Below are positions 1 to 6,482 of a stretch of 9,073 nt of DNA, in pieces (position 1 is the first letter of the stretch; each line of letters opens with the position of its first letter). Below the pieces are notes generated by a model, which did no database searches, was not told the DNA's origin, and saw nothing but the letters and a program-made list of their open reading frames with translations. Source of the DNA: a bacterium (GTDB lineage Bacteria; Blakebacterota; Blakebacteria; Blakebacterales; Blakebacteraceae); assembly GCA_025774205.1 (NCBI GenBank), contig JALGWK010000137.1, positions 1-9,073 on the forward strand. Direction: 5' to 3'. The position numbers and the translations under genes are program-made.

Positions 1-9
1 TGTTATTCG

Positions 10-38
10 TGGACAACCCCCCTGCAGTCACCTACTAT
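10..38 (+). promoter_or_regulatory. Putative sigma70-like promoter for the GGDEF gene
   Basis: TGGACA at 10-15 matches the TTGACA -35 consensus at five of six bases. After a 17-nt spacer, TACTAT at 33-38 matches the TATAAT -10 consensus at four of six. Transcription would start near 45, leaving a leader of about 40 nt before the ATG at 88. Spacing and position fit, but no experiment supports it and such matches occur by chance. I see no operator-like palindrome near it. Confidence 0.33.
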
Positions 39-87
39 CAAACCTTGGACGGACTTGCAATTTCCACACAGCCGCTACAAGTATGTC

Positions 88-1395
88 ATGACAAACGAAC
101 AGGTCACGCGTCTCAGGATGCTCCTCAAGGATCTGGAGACCGCCGATTCGGTCGATGGTGTCTTCAAGCATATCGTCGATGGCGCCTCTGAACTCCTGCT
201 GGCGGAGAAGATTTCGATCGTTGCCCGGACGGAGACCGGTCTGCTACAGGTCCGGGCGCTCCACTGGCCGGCTCTCGAATCGAACGAGGGCATCGCCGGT
301 CAGGTCCTTGCCACCGGCGATCCGATCCTGGTCACCGACGTCGCGAACGATCCCCGCCTGCTCGGATTCCGGTCCGCGCGCTACCAGAGTTCCTCCTTCA
401 TGAGTGTGCCGATCGTCTCCGGCGGCAAACCGGTGGCGGTGCTCAATGTCACCGACAGCCATTCACGGGCGGCATTCAGCCAGGCCGACCTGGAACTTAC
501 CGCCCTGGTCGCGGAAATGGCCGGCATGAGCCTCGAACGACATCGCTACCTGGCCAGTATCGATGAGTTGCAGCGTGAATCGGTCACTGACGCCCTGACC
601 GGTCTCGGGAACCGGCGGCACTTTGAGCAGCGGATGCTCAGTGAGATCAGCCGGGCCCGCCGGTTCGGCCAGCCGATGAGCCTCATCATGATCGATATCG
701 ATGATTTCAAGATCTACAACGACACCTGGGGACATCCGGCGGGTGATGCCGCGCTCAGAGCGCTCTCCCGGCTTCTCCTGGTGAACGTCCGTTCGATTGA
801 TGATGTCATCAGGTACGGCGGCGAGGAGTTCGCCATCATTCTTCCCCAGACACCGATCGACCTGGCCACGGTGGTAGCCGAGCGTATACGGGCGGCGGCC
901 AACCAGATCGAGATCGATGGAGTAGCAGACACGACCGGAACCTATTTCAGTGTTTCCATCGGTGTCTCCGCCTATCCAAGGGACGCCAGGGATGATCAGG
1001 AACTTCTCAACCACGCCGACATCGCGCTCTACATGGCCAAGTCGGACGGTAAGGACCGGGTGGTGGTCTTCGAGCACCTGAAAGAGGACGAGCGCCGGAA
1101 CCATCGACGGATCCCGATCCGCCTGAACACGGTCATCAGTGGTGAGGACAGCGAGGGAGCCTTCGAGGAACAGACGATGATCCGGAATATCTCCTCGGGC
1201 GGTGCCCTGGTCGGTCACCGGCGGGAGATCAGCATCAACACGCCGCTCCGGCTGGAGATACAGAGCCCCTTCATCTCCATCGAAGGAACTCCGGTCTTCC
1301 TGGAGATCGACGGCAACCTGGTGCGCAGGGAGAGCAGCCAGGAAGGATTGTTCGGAGCCGTGGCCTTCAGCCGGGAACTGAAGCGATTCTCCTGA
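88..1395 (+). CDS. GAF-GGDEF-PilZ diguanylate cyclase
   Basis: This 435-residue protein probably makes cyclic di-GMP from two GTP and also binds it. No signal peptide or membrane segment is seen, so it should be cytoplasmic. Order of domains: a GAF sensor (about residues 15-150, with the typical MSVPIVSGGKPVAVLNV strand region), a GGDEF domain (about 165-325) opening with DALTGLGNRR at 168, and a C-terminal PilZ domain (about 333-435). The active-site loop is GGEEF at 244-248. The metal/GTP segment DIDDFK...ND..GH is present. RSID at 235-238, five residues before GGEEF, is an intact RxxD product-inhibition site. PilZ has its RxxxR element (RNHRR, 337-341) and NISSGG at 367-372, matching the [D/N]xSxxG motif. 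I prefer the ATG at 88 over the in-frame TTG at 55 because residues before it resemble nothing in the family; neither has a strong ribosome binding site. The ligand of GAF cannot be read from sequence. Confidence 0.93.
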   Translation: MTNEQVTRLRMLLKDLETADSVDGVFKHIVDGASELLLAEKISIVARTETGLLQVRALHWPALESNEGIAGQVLATGDPILVTDVANDPRLLGFRSARYQSSSFMSVPIVSGGKPVAVLNVTDSHSRAAFSQADLELTALVAEMAGMSLERHRYLASIDELQRESVTDALTGLGNRRHFEQRMLSEISRARRFGQPMSLIMIDIDDFKIYNDTWGHPAGDAALRALSRLLLVNVRSIDDVIRYGGEEFAIILPQTPIDLATVVAERIRAAANQIEIDGVADTTGTYFSVSIGVSAYPRDARDDQELLNHADIALYMAKSDGKDRVVVFEHLKEDERRNHRRIPIRLNTVISGEDSEGAFEEQTMIRNISSGGALVGHRREISINTPLRLEIQSPFISIEGTPVFLEIDGNLVRRESSQEGLFGAVAFSRELKRFS

Positions 1396-1455
1396 CCGAC
1401 GCCGGAAGCCTTTTCCCTGTACCCCGACCCCCATCATCCGCCATCTTGCGGTCCC

Positions 1456-1521
1456 ATGAATGAGAATACACAGGAAACCGCGTATCCGCGGATAGACCTC
1501 AAGAAGGGCCATGATCGTCGC
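1456..1521 (+). pseudogene. 5' remnant of the methyltransferase gene (true N-terminus, other frame)
   Basis: From the ATG at 1456 this frame reads MNENTQETAYPRIDLKKGHDRR. The last part, PRIDLKKGHDRR, resembles the start of COG1092/RlmI-type methyltransferases, where a 'L(K/A)KGRE+' segment leads into the conserved HPWVFSG(E/A)I of the PUA domain. After about 1521 the frame loses similarity. The recognisable protein resumes in the next frame at about 1523 with RTPGELVRVHDSKGRFLG. The HPWVFSG block is absent from all frames. An apparent loss of about 60 nt (n = 2 mod 3) at 1516-1526 explains both the missing block and the frame change. No clear Shine-Dalgarno sequence precedes this ATG. The assignment rests on a short match. 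Confidence 0.6.
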
Positions 1522-2515
1522 CCGCACGCCGGGAGAACTGGTCCGGGTGCACGACTCGAAGGGTCGTTTCCTGGGGACCGGGTACGTCAATCCCCACTCC
1601 CTGATAGCCGTCAGACTGCTCAGGCGCAGTGAGGGCCCGATCGATCAGGCCTTCCTTGAGGCCAGGATCGATGCTGCCCTGGCGCTTCGTGATCGTCTCT
1701 ATCCTGATGAGGATGCCGTCCGTCTTATCTACTCGGAGAGCGACGGACTGCCCGGTCTGGTGGTGGATCGGTACCGCGACCACCTGGCTGTGCAGGTAAC
1801 GACCGCAGGCATGGAACTCCTTCTGCCCGGGCTCCTCGATCTGCTCGAAACGCGAACCGGCTCCCGCTGCGTGATCGCCCGGAACGATGTCGGCATCCGC
1901 CGTCTGGAAGGACTCGACGAACGGGTGGAAATCCTCCGTGGTGATCCCGATGAGGAACTGGAGATCGAGTACGAGGGTCTCCGCCTGAGGGTCGATCTGC
2001 CGGGCGGCCAGAAGACCGGACTCTTCCTGGATCAGCGCGACAACCAGCGAACCCTGCTCCCCTGGTGTTCCACGGGAGAGGTGCTCGACTGCTACTGTTA
2101 CCAGGGGACCTGGTCGCTCCTGGCTCTCCGGAACGGCGCCTCGCGGGTGATCGGTATCGACAGCTCAGCCGACGCCCTCACGCTGGCTGCCGTCCATGCC
2201 GGGTTCGACCTCGTGATCGTCGATCCTCCGGCCTTCGTGAGGAGCCGGAAGCACCTCAAAGCAGGTCTCCGCGGTTATCTCGACCTGAACCGGAAAGCTC
2301 TCGATGTGGTCGCGCCCGGCGGTACCCTGGTGACCTGTTCCTGCTCACATCATGTTCGACCGGAGGTCTTTCTCGATACACTCTCTCACGCGGCGGGGCT
2401 GGCCGGCCGGCACGTCCGGGTCCTCGCCGCGCTCGGGCAGAGCCGCGATCATCCTCCCCTTCTGGCCGCTCCCGAAACCGCCTACCTGAAGTGCCTGGCC
2501 CTCCATGTGGAGTAA
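1511..2515 (+). CDS. RlmI-like class I SAM-dependent rRNA methyltransferase (COG1092), internally deleted
   Basis: The family transfers a methyl group from S-adenosylmethionine to a base of 23S rRNA (E. coli RlmI makes m5C1962). The 334-residue frame has the second half of a PUA RNA-binding domain (GELVRVHDSKGRFLG..Y.NPHSLIAVRLL), the linker motif ESDGLPGLVVDRY, the region GGQKTGLFLDQRDN, the SAM-binding motif I region VLDCYCYQGTWSLLAL (from residue 191), DPPAF at 238-242 and CSCSHH around 276-281. Two parts are missing. The PUA start lies in another frame upstream (1456-1521). Inside the Rossmann domain, SSADALTLAAVHA runs straight into GFDLVIVDPPAF at about 2195-2203, without the usual 30-35 residues (the 'RNAxLNG...F...DAF..L' helix and strand that carry the acidic SAM contact). 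The ATG at 1511 is therefore only the first in-frame start; an in-frame TAG at 1493 blocks extension. Translated as it stands, the protein would probably not bind SAM. It ends 9 nt before nfo and probably shared its transcript. Confidence 0.85.
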   Translation: MIVARTPGELVRVHDSKGRFLGTGYVNPHSLIAVRLLRRSEGPIDQAFLEARIDAALALRDRLYPDEDAVRLIYSESDGLPGLVVDRYRDHLAVQVTTAGMELLLPGLLDLLETRTGSRCVIARNDVGIRRLEGLDERVEILRGDPDEELEIEYEGLRLRVDLPGGQKTGLFLDQRDNQRTLLPWCSTGEVLDCYCYQGTWSLLALRNGASRVIGIDSSADALTLAAVHAGFDLVIVDPPAFVRSRKHLKAGLRGYLDLNRKALDVVAPGGTLVTCSCSHHVRPEVFLDTLSHAAGLAGRHVRVLAALGQSRDHPPLLAAPETAYLKCLALHVE

Positions 2516-2524
2516 GACCGCACG

Positions 2525-3463
2525 GTGATCCGGCAGGTGACGGAGGAACCGGGACCTGCCGTCGAAGCCACCGGCGGGCTCCTGCTGGGCAGCCACATGT
2601 CGGTCGCCGGCGGCGTCTCGCTCGCCTTCGGTCGCGCGGAGGAATACGGCTGCGCGGTCGCGCAGATCTTTGTGAAGAACAACAACCGCTGGCGGGGAAC
2701 CCGGCTGACGACCGGCGAGATCGACGCCTTCTGGGCCGAGCGTGAACGCACCGGGATCTGGCCGGTGATCGCCCACAACACCTACCTGGTGAACCTGGCG
2801 TCGGCTCATCCCGCCATCAGGGAGCGCTCCATAGCCTGTACCATCGACGAACTGAATCGCTGCCAGGCGCTCGGCCTGTCCGGACTGGTGATCCATCCAG
2901 GTGCCCACGGAGGGGCGGGAGTCGAGAAAGGGATTCGTCGGATGACCGCCGCGCTCCACCGGGTCATTGACCGGACGCCGGAAGTCGGGACCAGGATTCT
3001 GCTCGAAACAACGGCCGGGCAGGGCACCACCCTCGGACGGAGCGCCGGGGAACTGGCGCTGATGCTGGAATCGATCGACATTCCCGAACGGACCGGGATC
3101 TGCCTCGACAGCTGTCACATTTTCGCGGCCGGGTATGAACTGCGTGACAGTGAGGGTTATGAGCGGACGATGCATGAATTCGACGCCCTGGTCGGATTGA
3201 AAACGATCAAGGCCATCCATCTGAATGACAGCAAAAAACCCCTGGGATCGTTCAGGGACCGCCACGAGCACATCGGTGAGGGAGAGATCGGTGAGGCCGG
3301 ATTCCGCAACCTCATGAGAGGGGGAAGCCGACCGGAAGAACCTGGCGCGCCTGCGCCGCCTGGCACGACCATAGTCAGGTCAAAACCGCGGCATTCAAGC
3401 GGCGCCATGGATATTCGACAAGAACATCTGGAACATCTCCGGAGGGTCTTCCGTACCATGTGA
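2525..3463 (+). CDS. nfo: Endonuclease IV (apurinic/apyrimidinic endonuclease), C-terminus frame-shifted
   Basis: Endonuclease IV cleaves DNA 5' of abasic sites in base excision repair, using three zinc ions in a TIM barrel. The likely start is the GTG at 2525, because the first family block, LLGSHMSVAGG, precedes the first usable ATG. Eight of the nine zinc ligands are recognisable: H84 (AHNTY), H124 (HPGAH), E161 (ETTAGQG), D195 and H198 (CLDSCHIFAAGYE), H232 (HLNDSK), D245 and H247 (DRHEHIGEGEIG). The ninth, the glutamate of the usual 'P.ILET' block (E261 in E. coli), is missing. After FRNLM, ending at residue 264, similarity stops; the remaining 48 residues to 3463 are an out-of-frame tail. 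The genuine tail is in another frame at 3318-3374. The open frame therefore encodes a protein that should lack repair activity, unless the loss is an assembly error. It lies 9 nt behind the methyltransferase gene. Confidence 0.9.
   Translation: MIRQVTEEPGPAVEATGGLLLGSHMSVAGGVSLAFGRAEEYGCAVAQIFVKNNNRWRGTRLTTGEIDAFWAERERTGIWPVIAHNTYLVNLASAHPAIRERSIACTIDELNRCQALGLSGLVIHPGAHGGAGVEKGIRRMTAALHRVIDRTPEVGTRILLETTAGQGTTLGRSAGELALMLESIDIPERTGICLDSCHIFAAGYELRDSEGYERTMHEFDALVGLKTIKAIHLNDSKKPLGSFRDRHEHIGEGEIGEAGFRNLMRGGSRPEEPGAPAPPGTTIVRSKPRHSSGAMDIRQEHLEHLRRVFRTM
3318..3374 (+). pseudogene. nfo: Displaced genuine C-terminus of endonuclease IV
   Basis: In the frame ending at the TAG 3372-3374 the sequence reads EGEADRKNLARLRRLARP and stops. 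This fits the end of bacterial endonuclease IV proteins, which close with 'LETPKG....D..NL..LR.L'. The upstream gene is in a different frame up to FRNLM (3302-3316). A missing segment of about 50 nt (n = 2 mod 3), encoding roughly 'DPRF..VP.ILETPK', would join the two parts in frame. That segment would carry the final zinc ligand. The true stop of the ancestral gene is thus 3372-3374, and the open frame beyond it is accidental. Confidence 0.8.
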
Positions 3464-3508
3464 TGTTTCGGATACCCCTAAGCACCTGAGTGCAGGCTAA
3501 GGACAGAC
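3375..3508 (+). other. Intergenic region between nfo and the efflux locus
   Basis: If the true nfo stop is at 3372-3374, these 134 nt are non-coding. They hold one copy of a hairpin-forming repeat (3384-3407), a 9-nt near-perfect tandem repeat (GAACATCTG at 3422-3430, GAACATCTC at 3431-3439), and a weak composite hairpin: AACATC at 3432-3437 with GATGTT at 3462-3467, enclosing CGGA 3440-3443 with TCCG 3450-3453. No run of T follows, so it is not a clear intrinsic terminator. AAGGA at 3499-3503 is the ribosome binding site of the adaptor gene. I could not find a convincing promoter here, although one is expected. Confidence 0.5.
3384..3407 (+). repeat. Dispersed stem-loop repeat, copy 1
   Basis: AACCGCGGCATTCAAGCGGC, continuing GCC, matches 8170-8193 at about 19 of 23 aligned positions. 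The core can fold as a stem, positions 3387-3392 with 3399-3404, with one mismatch (3390/3401) around the loop ATTCAA. It starts 10 nt after the genuine nfo stop. The similarity seems to go on weakly to an 'AT.TCGAC' about 12 nt downstream. It could be a REP-like extragenic element or a factor-independent 3' end lacking a U tract. Confidence 0.42.
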
Positions 3509-4759
3509 GTGGACATAGCGCGAGAGCCCAGAAAGAAAACGGGCCGATACATCTGGATCTCAGTTGGCGTGATGGCGGTGATCGCCGTCACCCTGTGGCT
3601 GCGCGGGCTTGAACCCGCCGCACCGACGGTGGATGGCGCGATCATCTGGACCGGTACCGTCGAGGAGGGCGACATGTACCGCAAGGTACGCGGAACCGGG
3701 AACCTGCGTCCGAAGAACCTGCTGTTTATCACGGCCACCACCGGCGGCAAGGTCGAGGAGATCTTTGCCGAACCGGGACTCGAGGTTGAACCGGAGACAG
3801 TCCTCCTCATCCTCAGCAATCCCGACGTGGAACTCGATGCCCTCCAGGCCCAGCAGGTGCTCCTCGCCGCCGAGGCCAATTACGAGAATCTCAGGGGCAA
3901 CCTCGAGACCAGCCTGCTCAACCAGCAGGTCACCGTTGCCCGAACCCGGAACCAGCTCCGGGACGCGCAGCGCCGTCTTGATTCCTACAACGAGGTGAAG
4001 GAGGAAGTCTCCCGCCTCGACCTGGAACGAACCCAGGACGAGGTCGAAGAACTCACCTCCCGCATGGAGATCGAACAGCGCACCATGGAGCTGCTCGAAG
4101 CAAGCATGGGGCGGACCCTGAGCGCCGAGCGGGAGGCGCTGGAACGGCGCCGCGACCTGGCCGATTTCCAGCAGGACCGGGTCAACGCGCTCCACGTGAA
4201 AGCGGAATCGCAGGGGATCCTTCGTGAGCTGCAGCCTGAGAAGGGGCAGTGGATCAATGCCGGACAGCCCCTGGGTGTCATCATCCAGCCGGGTGACCTC
4301 GAGGCGGTGGTCGGCATTCCTGAAGTGCAGGCAAAGGACGTCCGGGTCGGACAGGAAGCTATCGTCGATACACGGTCCACCGGCGGGCGGGAGATCCCGG
4401 CGCGGGTTTCCCGTATCAATCCTTCAGCCTCAGGCGGTCTGGTGACCGTCGATATCGAAATCCTGGGTGAACTCCCCAATGGCGCTCTGGCTGACCAGAG
4501 CGTGGAGGGGATCATCACCATCGAACGACTCGAAAATGTGCTTTACATGAGCCGGCCGACGATCGGTCAGGCCAACAGCAGGGTAGGGATGTTCAAGATC
4601 GTTGATGACGGCCAGTACGCCGTCCGTGTCACGGTTGAGATCGGACAGACCTCGGTGAATAATATCGAGATCCGGGGTGGATTGGAGCGGGGGGATGTAG
4701 TGATCCTCTCAGATATGGCCCGTTGGGATGAATTCGACCGAGTGAGGATCCGGAGGTAA
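3509..4759 (+). CDS. Periplasmic adaptor (HlyD/MacA-type membrane fusion protein)
   Basis: This 416-residue protein should link an inner-membrane ABC transporter to an outer-membrane channel. It has a basic N-terminus (REPRKKTGR), one membrane anchor at about 14-31, the first half of a lipoyl domain (about 47-110), a long charged, Q/L/E-rich alpha-helical hairpin (about 112-235), the second lipoyl half (HVKAESQGILRELQPEKGQW), a beta-barrel domain (about 270-345, with IPEVQAKDVRVGQEA) and a membrane-proximal domain ending in GGLERGDVVILSDM. Length and domain order look complete. The start is a GTG at 3509, five nt after AAGGA; later ATGs would cut the anchor. No lipobox cysteine is seen, so it is a membrane-anchored rather than a lipoprotein adaptor. 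It is followed by two ATPases and a TolC protein, which fixes its role as the adaptor of this pump. The substrate cannot be inferred. Confidence 0.92.
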   Translation: MDIAREPRKKTGRYIWISVGVMAVIAVTLWLRGLEPAAPTVDGAIIWTGTVEEGDMYRKVRGTGNLRPKNLLFITATTGGKVEEIFAEPGLEVEPETVLLILSNPDVELDALQAQQVLLAAEANYENLRGNLETSLLNQQVTVARTRNQLRDAQRRLDSYNEVKEEVSRLDLERTQDEVEELTSRMEIEQRTMELLEASMGRTLSAEREALERRRDLADFQQDRVNALHVKAESQGILRELQPEKGQWINAGQPLGVIIQPGDLEAVVGIPEVQAKDVRVGQEAIVDTRSTGGREIPARVSRINPSASGGLVTVDIEILGELPNGALADQSVEGIITIERLENVLYMSRPTIGQANSRVGMFKIVDDGQYAVRVTVEIGQTSVNNIEIRGGLERGDVVILSDMARWDEFDRVRIRR

Positions 4760-4767
4760 ACCGGATC
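4747..4767 (+). promoter_or_regulatory. Hairpin across the adaptor stop codon
   Basis: GATCCGG at 4747-4753 and CCGGATC at 4761-4767 form a perfect 7-bp stem with a 7-nt loop. The TAA stop codon (4757-4759) is inside the loop. No T run follows, so a normal intrinsic terminator is unlikely. An mRNA-stabilising or processing structure between adaptor and ATPase is possible. Confidence 0.4.
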
Positions 4768-4864
4768 GAATGTGTTCTGGATCAGAAGTCCGTTGCATCA
4801 CCGAGGAGATCGAATGACGACGGATTTGTGACTCAGGACACGTAATAATCTGGAAGGGAAGAGA

Positions 4865-5603
<739 letters not shown>

Positions 5604-5605
<2 letters not shown>

Positions 5606-5638
5606 GATCCGCTCCCTGAACCGGGACGACCGGATCCT
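5604..5638 (+). promoter_or_regulatory. Hairpin at the stop codon of the first ATPase gene
   Basis: AGGATCCG at 5604-5611 pairs perfectly with CGGATCCT at 5631-5638. Inside it, TCCC 5613-5616 pairs with GGGA 5623-5626 around a 6-nt loop. The TAG stop (5603-5605) overlaps the left arm. The arms resemble those of the hairpin at 4747-4767. There is no T run behind it. Confidence 0.42.
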
Positions 5639-5775
5639 TACCGACACACTCTCCTCATTTCATGTGGCGCGGCGGCATCGCCGCCGCGTTGCGCGCGGGG
5701 TTTACCGGACAGGCCGGAACGGCGGCGCTGCTTCCGGTCTTCGACAAGGTATGACATGACGGCAGGTGGGAGCCG
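5606..5775 (+). other. 170-nt non-coding gap between the two ATPase genes
   Basis: The gap is unusually long for two genes of one locus. It contains two hairpins (5604-5638 and 5664-5692). The only short frame is an ATG at 5662 with a stop at 5752-5754 (30 codons). It has no ribosome binding site and mostly translates the GC-rich hairpin, so I do not call it a gene. No fragment of a permease is recognisable in any forward frame. GGTGGGAG at 5765-5772 is the ribosome binding site of the second ATPase. Confidence 0.55.
5664..5692 (+). promoter_or_regulatory. Very GC-rich hairpin in the ATPase-ATPase gap
   Basis: CGCGGCGGC at 5668-5676 and GCCGCCGCG at 5680-5688 form a perfect 9-bp stem with loop ATC. 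In RNA, G.U and G-C pairs (5664-5667 with 5689-5692) could extend it to 13 pairs. A structure this stable between two genes may act as a pause, a barrier to 3'-5' decay or a partial terminator. It lacks the T run of an intrinsic terminator. Confidence 0.5.
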
Positions 5776-6450
5776 ATGATCAGAACAAGGGAACTCGAGA
5801 AATTCTATCAGGCCGGGCCGACCAGGACGTACGTGCTCAGGCAGGTCGACCTGGATGTCGGGGAGGGTGAGTTCATCACGGTCATGGGACCTTCAGGGTC
5901 CGGGAAGACTACCATGCTGAGCATCATCGGCATGCTTGACGGTGAGTGGAACGGTGAATTCACGTTTTTCGACCACCCCGTCCATGCCATGAAACCGAAG
6001 GAGCGGGCCGCGCTCAACAAGCAGTACATAGGTTTCGTTTTCCAGCAGTATCACCTTCTCGAAAGCCTGACCGTCTACGAGAACCTCGAGATTCCGCTCT
6101 CCTACCGGAACATCAAGCAGTCGAAACGGGCCGGTATGGTTGCCGATCTCCTCGATCAGTTTCAGATCGTGGGGAAGAAGGACCTCTATCCCAGCCAGCT
6201 CTCCGGTGGTCAGCAGCAGCTGGTGGCCGTCGCCAGGGCGGTGGTAGCCAGCCCGAAACTGATCCTGGCCGACGAACCGACAGGGAATCTCCATTCACGG
6301 CAGGGTAAGGAGGTCATGGACCTCCTGAAATCACTGAACGATGACGGCACCACGATCATCCAGGTCACCCACAACGAGAAATGGGCTGACTATGGAGACC
6401 GGATCATCAATCTCTTCGATGGCTGGATCGTGGACGAACCTCAGACCTGA
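5776..6450 (+). CDS. ABC transporter ATPase, MacB/LolD-like with variant D-loop (second)
   Basis: This 224-residue ATPase is related to the preceding one but clearly distinct. Walker A is GPSGSGKT at 38-45, the Q-loop glutamine is 90 (FVFQQYHLLESLTVYENLEIPLSYR), the signature LSGGQ is at 142-146, Walker B has D166 and E167, and the H-loop is H199 (QVTHN). Two positions differ from the usual pattern. The residue after LSGGQQQ is leucine (149), where arginine is normal. The D-loop reads GNLHS, with His173 in place of the usual aspartate. I recall LSGGQQQL and NLHS occurring together in ATPases next to ADOP-type permeases, so this looks like a subfamily trait rather than damage. The start at 5776 follows GGTGGGAG. 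With the first ATPase it may form a heterodimer, or each may serve a different permease. TolC follows 32 nt after its stop. Confidence 0.93.
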   Translation: MIRTRELEKFYQAGPTRTYVLRQVDLDVGEGEFITVMGPSGSGKTTMLSIIGMLDGEWNGEFTFFDHPVHAMKPKERAALNKQYIGFVFQQYHLLESLTVYENLEIPLSYRNIKQSKRAGMVADLLDQFQIVGKKDLYPSQLSGGQQQLVAVARAVVASPKLILADEPTGNLHSRQGKEVMDLLKSLNDDGTTIIQVTHNEKWADYGDRIINLFDGWIVDEPQT

Positions 6451-6482
6451 TAGTGATCTGAATGGCCCACAGGGGGGCTGAC

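Noticed and set aside
235-300. Possible fifth loss in the GAF domain (VRALHWPALESNEGIAG seems short)
   Set aside because: GAF domains vary a lot in this loop, and the frame and both flanks are consistent. I cannot claim a missing segment without an alignment.
463-1590. Long reverse-strand open frame of 375 codons opposite the GGDEF gene
   Set aside because: It is a shadow of codon bias in the GC-rich GAF-GGDEF-PilZ gene. It has no domain motifs and would overlap a gene with many recognisable motifs. The same holds for the long reverse frames at 2345-3271 and 7107-8237.
3384-3407. Resemblance of the repeat to integron attC sites (ATTCAAGC-like core)
   Set aside because: The outer R sites (RYYYAAC and GTTRRRY) and the long imperfect palindrome are absent, and no gene cassettes or integrase are present.
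1511-3463. Programmed frameshifting or ribosomal bypassing as an explanation for the frame changes in the methyltransferase and nfo
   Set aside because: Conserved protein segments are missing from every frame, so changing frame could not restore them. No slippery heptamer with a downstream structure is seen at the junctions.
4814-4831. Five-codon ORF (ATG ACG ACG GAT TTG TGA) behind GAGGAG, between adaptor and first ATPase
   Set aside because: It has a good ribosome-binding-like sequence and spacing, but such short frames are common by chance. No regulatory logic, such as repeated codons or an attenuator hairpin, accompanies it.
5662-5754. 30-codon ORF in the ATPase-ATPase gap
   Set aside because: There is no ribosome binding site, and much of it translates the GC-rich hairpin. 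The product resembles no family I recognise.
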